From: Planctomycetales bacterium 4484_123
Lineage (GTDB): Bacteria > Planctomycetota > Phycisphaerae > SM23-33
Assembly: GCA_002049885.1 (NCBI GenBank)
Contig: MVCS01000005.1
Span: 1 to 19,006, forward strand
Direction of reading: 5' to 3'
Length of the DNA stretch: 19,006 bases
The position numbers were made by a program, and so were the translations under genes. Positions 1-8,420 of this stretch are shown in pieces. Positions within the stretch are counted from its first letter, which is position 1, and each line of letters starts with the position of its first letter. The notes beneath the pieces were generated by a model. That model did not search any database. It was given only the letters and a program-made list of their open reading frames with translations, and was not told where the DNA came from.

Positions 1-2180
1 TGCACGGGCCGGTGCATCATCAGCGAGCTGATGGCGGTGGCCATGGCCACCCCGGCGCTGGGGCCGTCCTTGGGCACCGCCCCGGCGGGCACGTGCACGT
101 GGATATCCTTTTCGGCGAAGGCTCTCTGGTCGATACCGAGTTCGCCGGCCCGGCTGCGGACAAGGCTCAGGGCGGCCTGGGCCGACTCGCGCATCACCTC
201 GCCGATCTGGCCGGTGAGGACCAGTTGGCCCTTGCCGGGATAGGCGGTGGCTTCGATGAAGATTATCTCTCCGCCGTAGGGCGTGTGGGCCAAGGCGGTG
301 GCCACGCCCGGCACGGAGGTGCGCAGGGCCAGTTCGCTCTCATACTCGCGCGGACCCAGAAACTCGGCCACATTCTTGGCGTTGACGGTCTTGCGCGTGG
401 CCTTGCCGGCGGCGATGCGGGCGGCCATGGCCCGGCAGATGGCGCCGATCCGCCGCTCCAGCTCGCGGACGCCCGCCTCCCGGGTGTAGTACATGATGAT
501 GTGCTTGATGGCGGCGTCGGTAATCTTGAGCTGCCCCGGCTTCAGGCCGTTTTCCCTGCGCTGGCGTGGCAGGAGGTATCGCTTGGCGATGAAGAGCTTC
601 TCCGTGAGGGTGTAGCCCGGGATTTCGATGATCTCCATGCGGTCGCGCAGTGCCGGCGGGACGGTGGCCATGACGTTGGCCGTGCCTATGAACATGACTG
701 CCGAGAGGTCGAAGGGGACGTTGAGGTAGTGGTCCTGGAAGCTGAAGTTCTGGGCCGGGTCGAGTATCTCCAGCAGTGCGGAGGTGGGGTCGCCGCGGAA
801 GTCCATGCCCACCTTGTCCAGCTCGTCGAGCATGAACACGGGGTTGCGGGTGCCGGCCTTGCGGATCTCCTGGATGATGCGTCCGGGCATGGCCCCGATA
901 TAGGTCCGCCGGTGCCCGCGGAGCTCAGCCTCGTCGCGCATGCCGCCGAGACTCATGCGGATGAACTTCCTCCCCAGGGCGCGGGCGATGGACTGGCCCA
1001 GGGAGGTCTTGCCCACCCCTGGCGGGCCCACGAAGCACAGCACCGGCCCGCGCGACTCGGGCGCCAGGCGCCGAACGGCGAGGTACTCCAGTATCCGCCG
1101 CTTGACCCTCTCGAGGTCATAGTGGTCCTCGTCCAGGATGCGCCGGGCGCGGTTGATGTCGAGGTTGTCGGGTGTGCTCTGGGTCCAGGGCAGCTCGACC
1201 ATGACCTCCAGATACGTGCGGATGACGGTGTACTCGGGGCTGGCCGGCGGGATCCGCTCCAACCGGCCCAGCTCGCGCAGGCACTCGGCCTGCACCGCCT
1301 CGCTCATGCCCGCAGCCTCGACCCGCTGGCGCAGCTCGAGCACCTCAGCGGCCTGTTCGTCAGTTTGTCCCAGCTCTTTCTGGATTGCCTTGAGCTGCTC
1401 GCGCAGGAAGTACTCGCGCTGGGCCTTGTCGATGCTCTGGCGGACGTGCTGCTGGATCTGGCCGGAAAGCTCGAGCACATCCACCTGTTGATACAGGTGT
1501 CGCTGGAGGGCCTCCAGGCGGCGGACCACGCTCGGCTCGGCCAGCAGGGCCTGCTTGTCCGGCAGCGACATGGGCAGATTGGCCGCCAGAAAGTCCGTCA
1601 GGGCCGAGGCCGTGGGAATGCTGTTGACGACCTCCCGGGCCTCGTCGGGGACGTTGGGGGCCAGCTCCACCATGCGGACGGCCTTGGCCCGCACGTCCAC
1701 CAGGCGGGCCTCGACCTCCTTGCCCGCCTGGTCGGTGTCCTCGATGGGCGTCACCTGGGCCCGGAAGAAGGGCTCGGACTGCACGAACTGGTCGATGTGC
1801 ACGCGCTTGAGGCCATGGACGATGATGGTTTGGGTCCCGTCCTCGTTGCGAAGCAGTTTGAGCACCACGACGGCCGTGCCGACATCGTAGAGGTCGTCCG
1901 GGCCGGGGTCTTCAAGTTCGGGCTGGCGCTGGGCGACGACGACCAGAACCTTCTGCTCCGGCAGCACGTCGTGGAGCAGCCGGCGCGACTTTTCCCGGCC
2001 CACCACCAGCGGCATGACCGTACCGGGGAAGAGCACGACGTTGCGGAGCGGCATGACGGCCGCGACGGACGGGACCTCGAAGCGGACCTCTTCCTTCGAG
2101 CCCTCCTGGGGGCCGGGGCGAATGACCGTGCGGGCCTGGTCCGGCGCGACGATTTTCGGCTTGTCGGAACCTTCGGGCAT
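1..2180 (-). CDS. lon: Lon ATP-dependent protease (C-terminus outside window)
   Basis: ATP-dependent serine protease of the cytoplasm that degrades misfolded and short-lived regulatory proteins. About 726 residues are visible. An N-terminal LON substrate-binding domain (about 35-230, with the typical MPLRNVVLFPGTVMPL start) is followed by a coiled linker and the AAA+ module. Walker A GPPGVGKT lies at about 385-392 and Walker B FMLDELDK at about 449-456. The protease domain begins near 600, and the catalytic serine is Ser708 in PKDGPSAG. The catalytic lysine, expected some 43 residues later, falls outside the window, so the gene is cut by the edge rather than broken. The ATG at 2180-2178 is separated by one base from the HSP20 stop codon. 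No strong Shine-Dalgarno stands alone there, so translational coupling with the chaperone gene is likely. The reverse strand has a long shadow reading frame that is not a gene. Confidence 0.97.
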   Translation of the reverse strand, partial: MPEGSDKPKIVAPDQARTVIRPGPQEGSKEEVRFEVPSVAAVMPLRNVVLFPGTVMPLVVGREKSRRLLHDVLPEQKVLVVVAQRQPELEDPGPDDLYDVGTAVVVLKLLRNEDGTQTIIVHGLKRVHIDQFVQSEPFFRAQVTPIEDTDQAGKEVEARLVDVRAKAVRMVELAPNVPDEAREVVNSIPTASALTDFLAANLPMSLPDKQALLAEPSVVRRLEALQRHLYQQVDVLELSGQIQQHVRQSIDKAQREYFLREQLKAIQKELGQTDEQAAEVLELRQRVEAAGMSEAVQAECLRELGRLERIPPASPEYTVIRTYLEVMVELPWTQSTPDNLDINRARRILDEDHYDLERVKRRILEYLAVRRLAPESRGPVLCFVGPPGVGKTSLGQSIARALGRKFIRMSLGGMRDEAELRGHRRTYIGAMPGRIIQEIRKAGTRNPVFMLDELDKVGMDFRGDPTSALLEILDPAQNFSFQDHYLNVPFDLSAVMFIGTANVMATVPPALRDRMEIIEIPGYTLTEKLFIAKRYLLPRQRRENGLKPGQLKITDAAIKHIIMYYTREAGVRELERRIGAICRAMAARIAAGKATRKTVNAKNVAEFLGPREYESELALRTSVPGVATALAHTPYGGEIIFIEATAYPGKGQLVLTGQIGEVMRESAQAALSLVRSRAGELGIDQRAFAEKDIHVHVPAGAVPKDGPSAGVAMATAISSLMMHRPV

Positions 2181-2181
2181 C

Positions 2182-2622
2182 TCAACCCGCCCGCTTGGGA
2201 AGCTTCACCCACAGGAACCCGTTGCCCAGGGAGGCCTCTATGCGTTCATGGCAGACCGGCTCGGGCAGTTCGATGATGCGCTGGAAGGGCCCGTGGTCGA
2301 TCTCCATCACATGCAGCCTGACCGCGGAGGCGTAGCGGCGCCCGGCCTCGTCCCCAGGCGGCCGGGGCACCGTGCGCTGTCCGCTCAGAATCAGCCGATT
2401 GCCCTCCATACGCAGACTGATCTCATGGGCCTCTATGCCCGCCAGTTCCGCCACAACCCAGTAGGCCGTCCCGTCCTCATACACATTCACCGGAGGGCGC
2501 CAGCCGCCGGCCGTCAGTGGATACCGGTGATACTCCACGCTCAAGACGCGCTCCAGCCACCGGCTCATCTGGCGGGCAGCCGAGAGGAAATCCTCCTCGG
2601 CCGCGAGAATTGGCACGTCCAT
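2182..2622 (-). CDS. HSP20-family small heat shock protein
   Basis: ATP-independent holdase chaperone of the alpha-crystallin family, expected to bind unfolding proteins in the cytoplasm. The alpha-crystallin domain fills roughly the last 100 residues (from PPVNVYEDGTAYWVVAELAG, through RLILSGQR, to FLWVKLPK). I prefer the ATG at 2622 (146 residues) because CAAGGGG at 2637-2631 is well spaced from it. An in-frame ATG at 2640 would add six residues but has no ribosome binding site. The protein stops at KLPKRAG, directly after the domain, so it lacks the C-terminal I-x-I/V tail that many small heat shock proteins use for oligomer contacts. The gene overlaps nothing but is followed one base later by lon, and a good extended -10 promoter lies upstream. 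The pair looks like a stress operon of chaperone plus protease. Confidence 0.93.
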   Translation of the reverse strand: MDVPILAAEEDFLSAARQMSRWLERVLSVEYHRYPLTAGGWRPPVNVYEDGTAYWVVAELAGIEAHEISLRMEGNRLILSGQRTVPRPPGDEAGRRYASAVRLHVMEIDHGPFQRIIELPEPVCHERIEASLGNGFLWVKLPKRAG

Positions 2623-2673
2623 CGTCCCAGCCCCTTGCATGAATCGACCGGAAAGCTCATCTCATCGGGCGGC

Positions 2674-2682
2674 ATTGTAGCA
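2674..2682 (-). promoter_or_regulatory. Extended -10 promoter for hsp20-lon
   Basis: On the minus strand TGCTACAAT combines a TGn extension with a near-consensus -10 (TACAAT at 2679-2674). The -35 region is only a T-rich stretch (TTTTCT), which fits an extended -10 promoter. Predicted transcription starts near 2667, leaving about 45 nt before the preferred ATG at 2622. No CIRCE-type inverted repeat is visible. Confidence 0.5.
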
Positions 2683-2737
2683 GCCCTCCGGGGGAAAAGA
2701 AAACAATCACGTCACCGGCAAAGGGCGGTCGCGAAAG

Positions 2738-2768
2738 CGACGCGGCGACCCATCGGGCCGCCGCGTCG
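2738..2768 (-). terminator. Strong hairpin after the HtrA-like gene
   Basis: A 14-bp stem (one G-T wobble) with a 3-nt loop, GACGCGGCGGCC...GGTCGCCGCGTC on the minus strand, sits 25 bp beyond the protease stop codon and upstream of the hsp20 promoter. It is followed by CTTTCG rather than a real T-run, so it may be a weak or non-canonical terminator. Its position between two transcription units supports that role. Confidence 0.55.
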
Positions 2769-2793
2769 CACATGCATCTGGGCGGGGGGATCA

Positions 2794-4311
2794 TCACTTG
2801 GCCAATATGATCACATAGCGTCTGCCGCCGTCGGGACTCAGCACCCGCAGCCGAAGCCGACCCGCCTTCCGCTTGGCGGCCGCCGCTGCGGCGAAGTCCT
2901 GCGTGGAGGTTATCCTCTTGCCGTCCACCTGGTCGATGACCATGCCCGGCACCAGGCCCTTCTCGGCGGCATCGCTGTCGGGGGCGACCTTTTCGATCAG
3001 CACGCCCTTGGTGTCCTGCGGGTAGCCATACTGCCGCAGGCGCTCGGGCGTGAGCTCGACGACCTCCAGACCGTAGCGCTTGGGCGTCTCGGCCCGCTCC
3101 GGCCGGCTGGGGTACTTGGCGAACATGTCGGCCGGTTGATGGCCGATCTTGACCGTCAGCTTCATGCGCTTGCCGTGGCGGATGACAGTCAGCACCACGC
3201 GCTGGCCCGGACTGAGCTGGGCGATGCGATTGCGGAGTTCGTCCTTGTTCGCCACCGGCCTGGAGCCGACAGCGACGATGAAGTCCTCCTCTCGCAATCC
3301 GGCCTTGTCGGCCGGGGAGTCAGGCACGACCTTCGTCACCAGGGCGCCGCGGGTATGGGGCAGATCGAAGCTCTTGGCCAGCTCCTCGTCCACGTCCTGA
3401 ATGGTCACGCCCAGGAAGCCGCGGACGACCTTGCCCTTGTCGATGAGTTGTTCCATGACGTGCCGGGCCATGTTGGCAGGCACCGCCAGACCGATGCCCT
3501 CGTTGACGCCGGTGCGAGAGACGATGGCAGTGTTGATGCCGATGACCTCGCCCCGCAGGTTTACCAGCGGCCCGCCGCTGTTGCCCTTGTTGATGGCCGC
3601 ATCGGTCTGGAGGAAGTTTTCATACGGCCGGCCGCCGGTCTGGCGACCCTTGGCCGAAATGATCCCCGCCGTGACCGTCTGCGGCAGGCCCTCCGGCGAG
3701 CCGATGGCCAGCACCCAATCGCCGACCTGAATCTTGTCGCTGTCGCCCAAAGGGGCACTGGCGAGCCGGTCCGGCCTGATCTTCAGCACCGCCAGGTCCG
3801 TCTGCCAGTCCGTGCGGACCCACTGTGTCTGGAACCTCCGCCCGTCGGCCAGCACCACCTCCACCTCGTCGGCGCCGCTGACCACGTGATGGTTGGTCAG
3901 GACGTAGCCATTCTTGGCGTCCACGATGACACCGCTGCCCAGGCCGCGCTGCATGAAGTACCGCTCGCGTGGCGGCTCCCACCCCCGGCCGGGCTCCTGG
4001 CCCCAGAACCGCCGGAAGAACTCCTCGGGGTCGAAACTGCGGGGCATCCGCACACGCTTCTTGACCCGGATCTCCACCACGGCCGGCTTGACGGCCTTCG
4101 CCACCGCCCGGAAGAGCCTGCTGAGCGTCTCCCGCTGGGCCAGCCTCTCCAGCTCCGCATTCGCAGCCCCGCCGGCCGGCTTGCCCACTCCTGCCCCCTC
4201 TACCACGCCCGCCGGCTGGCCCGCCAGCAGCGGCAGGAGCCACATCACCACGGCCGCAGCCGCCAGCCCACCCACGATCGCCAAGCCCCTACGTGTCGTC
4301 GAATCCAACAT
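2794..4311 (-). CDS. HtrA/DegP-type periplasmic serine protease with two PDZ domains
   Basis: Trypsin-like envelope protease-chaperone that degrades misfolded exported proteins. The 505-residue protein begins with a signal peptide or signal anchor (positively charged start, hydrophobic 9-29). The catalytic triad is visible as His142 in TNHHVV, Asp172 in TDLAVLKI and Ser245 in GNSGGPL. Two PDZ domains follow at about 297-390 (RGFLGVTIQDV) and 412-500 (GVLIEKVAPDS), the full DegP/DegQ layout, so length is normal for the family. The ATG at 4311 is preceded by GAAGGAG at good spacing. A 133-bp gap separates it from the membrane-protein gene upstream, so it probably has its own promoter; TAGAAA on the minus strand just inside that gap is a weak -10 candidate. 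DegP, DegQ and MucD cannot be told apart here, so no symbol is given. Confidence 0.95.
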   Translation of the reverse strand: MLDSTTRRGLAIVGGLAAAAVVMWLLPLLAGQPAGVVEGAGVGKPAGGAANAELERLAQRETLSRLFRAVAKAVKPAVVEIRVKKRVRMPRSFDPEEFFRRFWGQEPGRGWEPPRERYFMQRGLGSGVIVDAKNGYVLTNHHVVSGADEVEVVLADGRRFQTQWVRTDWQTDLAVLKIRPDRLASAPLGDSDKIQVGDWVLAIGSPEGLPQTVTAGIISAKGRQTGGRPYENFLQTDAAINKGNSGGPLVNLRGEVIGINTAIVSRTGVNEGIGLAVPANMARHVMEQLIDKGKVVRGFLGVTIQDVDEELAKSFDLPHTRGALVTKVVPDSPADKAGLREEDFIVAVGSRPVANKDELRNRIAQLSPGQRVVLTVIRHGKRMKLTVKIGHQPADMFAKYPSRPERAETPKRYGLEVVELTPERLRQYGYPQDTKGVLIEKVAPDSDAAEKGLVPGMVIDQVDGKRITSTQDFAAAAAAKRKAGRLRLRVLSPDGGRRYVIILAK

Positions 4312-4444
4312 GGTCCGTCACTCCTTCATGCAAGGCGTCCCGGTGTTCGTCCCAACCGACCCCGTGTGTCGCGGAGGCCGGCACCGCCGAGACAGCAACA
4401 GGACAGCACCCGCGCCGCGCGATTTCTACGGACGCTCCGGCGCT

Positions 4445-7231
4445 TTAGTTCATTCTAGAGGCCCATCGCAGGCAGCCAAGCACATATGCCCCAGCGGCCG
4501 GCACCATCAGGCACCACCACCAGGTCCGCCCCGGCCGGCGCACTACCCCTTCTGCGACCAGGCGACCCAGGCCGTCGGCGACAATCGACCCTGCCCCGCC
4601 TGCCTGGCGAAGGGCCTCGCTGACAAACCGCCCCCGTGGAATCGACCTGCCCCCGCGCAACACAAGGACCTGGCGGGTCAGGTCGTATTCCTCGGGCCTC
4701 CATCGCAGCGCCTCCATGAGCCCGACCGCATCATCGAATGACGCCACGGCCTCGGCCGGGAAGGCCCGCGGCAAGCACAGAAGGTTCTCGTAGATGTGCA
4801 CCCTGGGATCACCCGGACGGGCCGGGGCCAGCCCTCCCGGCGTGCGGTCAAGGTACACCCTCTGGCCCGGCTTGAGCCTGCCCCCAAGGTTGACGGGCGC
4901 CGGCCAGTCCGCTGGACGCAGCGCGGCGTTCCGCACCTCCACCAGCGATTCCGACGGCGTCAAGACCTCGAAGACGCCCTCCCCGCCGGCCCGGACGCGG
5001 AAGGTCTTCTCGAAGTGCCGCCACTGCGGCCTGACCTGCTCGTAGTCCACTCGCAGCCCCACGACTTCCCGCCCCCCCGCCGAGCACTGCCGGCCAACAG
5101 GCCACCAGCCAGCCCGCACCAGCCCGCCAGCCCCGCCAGGGGCACGGACGTCCAGCTCTATCCGGTACACCTGGCCCTCCCGCAGCGATACTCGCTGGCG
5201 TGCCCATGCCGGCGACCACAGCCGACCCGCACGCAACTTGAGAACCCGGCCGTCGCGTGTGGCATTCTGGAGTTCCCAGGTCTGGCCCAACAGATTGGCC
5301 CCCACTGGCCGGGCGAGCCCAACGGGCACGCGAACCGACTCCAGCACTCGGCGAAACCGCTCGTCCGCCGCGAGAATGTACCGCACGTTATACAGGCTCA
5401 GCAGGTGGTTGCGCCGCAGAAGCCACTGCCAATGTTCATTGTGGCCCCACGGGCGGAATCCGAACAGCAGGGCATGACCGGCCGGCTGGAACGGCCCGTA
5501 GTAGGCGATGCTCTCGAAGCCCATCGCGGCGCACGCCTTGGGCAGCAACAGCTCAGCCGGCCGGTGATGGTAGGCCCGCGACAGGCCCCACACCCGGTAG
5601 GGCTCGTGCTTCGGGGCGTTGGCCCTGAGCCATCTGGCGGCCGGTGAGTCCACCGGCCCGGGCCGGCTCCGCCAGTCGGCGGGCACGTCCACGAACCGCG
5701 CCAGGAAGAACAGGTCCGCCAGCAGCAGCACCACCAGCCACCAGGCCCGCCGGCCCGGTGCCCGGAGCGCCGCCCAGAGCACCGCCGCAGTCGTTGCCGC
5801 CAGTGCCGCCGGGACCACCAGCGCCGGGGACGTCGGCCGAAGGGCGGCCCGGACGTCCCGCCAGGTGCCAGAGGTAATCTGCCACACGGGCCACCAGCCG
5901 CGGCGCCCGCCGATGGCCAGCAATCCCACCGCCACGATGCCCAGGGCCATGCATATCGGCAGGTAGTACCACCCCCACCGGAGCACCGTCCGGGCGAACT
6001 TCGCCGGCCGGTACACGCACAGGCAGTGGGCGCCGATCCCTGCCAGGGCCGCCAGGGAGAAATCGACCACCAGCAGCATTCGGGCCGGGCAGCGAACCTT
6101 GCCGATCACCGGCAGCACGTGCACCAGCCGATAGCCCGGCAGGTAGTATCCCAGCGTCCAAAGGCCCGCGCCCAGCAGCAGCCACGTCCAGGTGCGGACG
6201 AGGGGGGCATATTGCCCGCCGCCGGCCTGCTCGGCCGGGGCTGGCGGTTCTCCGGCCCGGCCCTCCGAAGCACCGGCATCGCCGGCCGGGCCGGCGGCCG
6301 ATTTGGCCCGGCGCCCCAGGTGCCAGATCGCCGAGGCCGCCAACGCCAACGTCACCAGCCCCACGTAGCCGAGCATCTCCGATTGGTGCCACGGGCCCCA
6401 CCATCGCTGCGGGAAGAAGTTCGGCGTCCGCGAGCCCATGATGAATGGGAAGAACGCCAGCACCACGCACAGTGGAGAGAAGGAGTTCTCGCCGGCCACA
6501 GAGTACGGCACCTCGGCGCGAACGGACCGCCGCAGCTCCCCGGCGGTCGCGGCGATCTGGGGCGCCAGGAAGGCCGCCGTCACCGCGGCCGCAGCGGCGG
6601 CCACGAGGAGGGCCCTGCGCCAGGGTCGGCAGCGGAGGAAGAGGTAGGCCGTCCACAGCACCGACATGTGAACGGCCGTCGGCCAGTGCCCTGCCGCCAG
6701 GGTCAGTACCCCCACGGGCACCATGGCGGCGAAGGCCCCCCGGGACGATTCGCGGAGCCGCTCCAGACTCCACAGCCCCCACGGCAGCATGGCTGCGGCC
6801 TGGATGATCGACAGGTGCACCCGGTGGCCGACCATGAAGCCGCTGAACATGAACGCCGTGGCGCCGAACAGGCCGGGCCCCGTCCTCAGCCCGATGCGGC
6901 GGAGATACAGGTAGGCCCCGGCACCGGCGACGGAAAAGGCGCCGAAGATGTTCAGGCTGTAGGCCAGCCTGGCCGGCAGCACGAAGAACAGCCACGTGCC
7001 CGGATGCAGCATCGCGCTCTGGGGGTCGGCGAACAGGCCCACACCGGCCGCCTCGGCGCCATTCCAGCCCGGCCAGTGTCCCGAGCGCACCGCCCGGGCC
7101 ACCATCACCCGCAGCGGCCAGTAGTACACCACGTCGTCTTCACCGGCCGCTGTGGGGCAGAGCCAGAGCGGATACAGCATCCCCGCTGGCAAAAGCACGA
7201 TGTAGGCCACGATGAGCAGCCGTCGGCCCAT
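4445..7231 (-). CDS. YfhO-like polytopic membrane protein with a CBM-like insert
   Basis: A 928-residue integral membrane protein resembling the YfhO family (GT-C fold, thought to modify cell-surface polymers with lipid-linked sugars). The first hydrophobic segment is followed by an acidic EDD at 31-33 and by WPGWN at 53-57, as in GT-C enzymes. About 11-12 hydrophobic segments occupy 1-510, broken by an Ala/Gly/Pro-rich loop at 308-345. Two YfhO hallmarks appear: LLSLYNVRYIL (610-620) and YENLLCLPRAF (814-824). A last membrane helix lies at about 903-920. Between the hallmarks, about 645-773 reads like a beta-sandwich of the CBM4/9 type (LREGQVYRIELDVRA ... WRHFEKTFRVRA). The donor and acceptor cannot be read from sequence. 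A moderate AG-rich Shine-Dalgarno precedes the ATG, and pdxA ends 53 bp upstream, so the two are probably co-transcribed. Confidence 0.78.
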   Translation of the reverse strand: MGRRLLIVAYIVLLPAGMLYPLWLCPTAAGEDDVVYYWPLRVMVARAVRSGHWPGWNGAEAAGVGLFADPQSAMLHPGTWLFFVLPARLAYSLNIFGAFSVAGAGAYLYLRRIGLRTGPGLFGATAFMFSGFMVGHRVHLSIIQAAAMLPWGLWSLERLRESSRGAFAAMVPVGVLTLAAGHWPTAVHMSVLWTAYLFLRCRPWRRALLVAAAAAAVTAAFLAPQIAATAGELRRSVRAEVPYSVAGENSFSPLCVVLAFFPFIMGSRTPNFFPQRWWGPWHQSEMLGYVGLVTLALAASAIWHLGRRAKSAAGPAGDAGASEGRAGEPPAPAEQAGGGQYAPLVRTWTWLLLGAGLWTLGYYLPGYRLVHVLPVIGKVRCPARMLLVVDFSLAALAGIGAHCLCVYRPAKFARTVLRWGWYYLPICMALGIVAVGLLAIGGRRGWWPVWQITSGTWRDVRAALRPTSPALVVPAALAATTAAVLWAALRAPGRRAWWLVVLLLADLFFLARFVDVPADWRSRPGPVDSPAARWLRANAPKHEPYRVWGLSRAYHHRPAELLLPKACAAMGFESIAYYGPFQPAGHALLFGFRPWGHNEHWQWLLRRNHLLSLYNVRYILAADERFRRVLESVRVPVGLARPVGANLLGQTWELQNATRDGRVLKLRAGRLWSPAWARQRVSLREGQVYRIELDVRAPGGAGGLVRAGWWPVGRQCSAGGREVVGLRVDYEQVRPQWRHFEKTFRVRAGGEGVFEVLTPSESLVEVRNAALRPADWPAPVNLGGRLKPGQRVYLDRTPGGLAPARPGDPRVHIYENLLCLPRAFPAEAVASFDDAVGLMEALRWRPEEYDLTRQVLVLRGGRSIPRGRFVSEALRQAGGAGSIVADGLGRLVAEGVVRRPGRTWWWCLMVPAAGAYVLGCLRWASRMN

Positions 7232-7284
7232 GCCGTGGACGCCCTTCCCTCTGACCCACGCCTCGCCCGCCGCTGCCGTGACGT

Positions 7285-8322
7285 TCAGGTCCTGGCCTGC
7301 CGGCCCTTTCGGCCGGCCTCGGCGGCCCGCCGCCGGGCCAGCTCTATGGCCAGCCGGATGGCCGACTTCATGGGCTCGGGGTCGGCCGTGTTCTTGCCGG
7401 CGATATCGAAGGCCGTGCCGTGGCCGGGGCTGGTGCGGATGATGGGCAGGCCCAGGGTCAGATTGACCGCCTGTCGCCAGGCCAGCAACTTCACCGGGAT
7501 CAAGCCCTGGTCATGGTACATGGCCACCACGCAGTCGAACTCGCCCGCGACGGCCCTGGCGAAGAGGGTATCGGCCGGATACGGCCCGGTGACGTTGATG
7601 CCGGCCTCGGCGGCCATCAGGATCGCCGGCTCGATGATGCGCTTCTCCTCATCGCCGAAACGCCCATCCTCGCCTGCGTGGGGGTTCAGCCCGCAGACCG
7701 CGATGCGAGGGTTGGCCAGACCGAACATCTCGCGCAGGGCGCCGTCGGCAAGGTCGATGGGATTGAACACGCAGCCAATGGTGAAACCGTGGCGAATCTC
7801 GAACAAGGGCTGATGAATGGTGGCCAGCACAACCTTCAACTGCGGGGCCACGAACATCATGGCGTAGTGCCTGGCCTTCGTCCGCTTCACCAGCAGTTCG
7901 GTGTGACCGGGATAGCGATACCCGGCCAGCTTCCAGGCCTGCTTGGAGATGGGCGCCGTGACCAGCGCCTCGATAAGCCCCCTCTGGGCGGCGGCGACGG
8001 CCTCTTCCAGGAAGGCCATCGAGGCCCGCCCTCCGTACCGCGTGGGCTTGGCCTCCCAGGCCGCCGGCGTGGCCAGCTCGTCGAAGTCCAGCACGGCCAC
8101 GTCGTATCCGTACCGACGAATCTGTTCGTGGTGGTCGCGAAACCAGACGAAATCAACCTCCGCCTGGTCGGCGGCGTAGGAGAACGACTCGCTGAAACCG
8201 AAGACCACGAACCTCGCCTGGGCGCGCAGCGACTCGTCGGCCAGGGCCTTGACCACGATCTCCGGGCCGATCCCGCACGGGTCGCCCATGGTGATGCCGA
8301 TGGTCAAATCCTTCTCGTCCAT
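7285..8322 (-). CDS. pdxA: 4-hydroxythreonine-4-phosphate dehydrogenase
   Basis: NAD-dependent enzyme of the DXP-dependent pyridoxal 5'-phosphate pathway, oxidising 4-phosphohydroxy-L-threonine in the cytoplasm. The 345-residue protein starts with the family signature ITMGDPCGIGPE (10-21). The three metal-binding histidines are present: His170 in ATIHQPL, His215 in NPHAGE and His270 in YHDQGL. LPIIRTSPGHGTAFDIAG (292-309) closes the substrate site, and length is normal. An in-frame TGA lies three codons upstream of the ATG at 8322, so this is the only possible ATG, although no strong Shine-Dalgarno precedes it. It lies 98 bp after the riboflavin synthase gene on the same strand. Both make cofactors, but this looks like chance adjacency rather than one pathway. 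PdxA-like proteins (PdxA2) with other substrates exist; the fully conserved motifs favour the B6 role. Confidence 0.95.
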   Translation of the reverse strand: MDEKDLTIGITMGDPCGIGPEIVVKALADESLRAQARFVVFGFSESFSYAADQAEVDFVWFRDHHEQIRRYGYDVAVLDFDELATPAAWEAKPTRYGGRASMAFLEEAVAAAQRGLIEALVTAPISKQAWKLAGYRYPGHTELLVKRTKARHYAMMFVAPQLKVVLATIHQPLFEIRHGFTIGCVFNPIDLADGALREMFGLANPRIAVCGLNPHAGEDGRFGDEEKRIIEPAILMAAEAGINVTGPYPADTLFARAVAGEFDCVVAMYHDQGLIPVKLLAWRQAVNLTLGLPIIRTSPGHGTAFDIAGKNTADPEPMKSAIRLAIELARRRAAEAGRKGRQART

Positions 8323-8420
8323 GGTCTGCGGTCAACGCCAATGCGGAGACAGCGCCCACCCAGATGCGCTCCATCCGGCCAACCATGCGCGTCTCCATGA
8401 TTTCAAACACCGCCGGGGCC

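Noticed and set aside
12..2276. A 754-codon open frame on the plus strand opposite lon
   Set aside because: It is the antisense shadow of lon, caused by GC-rich codon bias. Its translation is rich in His, Gly and Asp with no domain pattern, while the minus strand encodes an unambiguous Lon.
2014..4458. An 814-codon plus-strand frame opposite hsp20 and the HtrA-like gene
   Set aside because: It is an antisense shadow covering two clear genes of the other strand, with no recognisable family.
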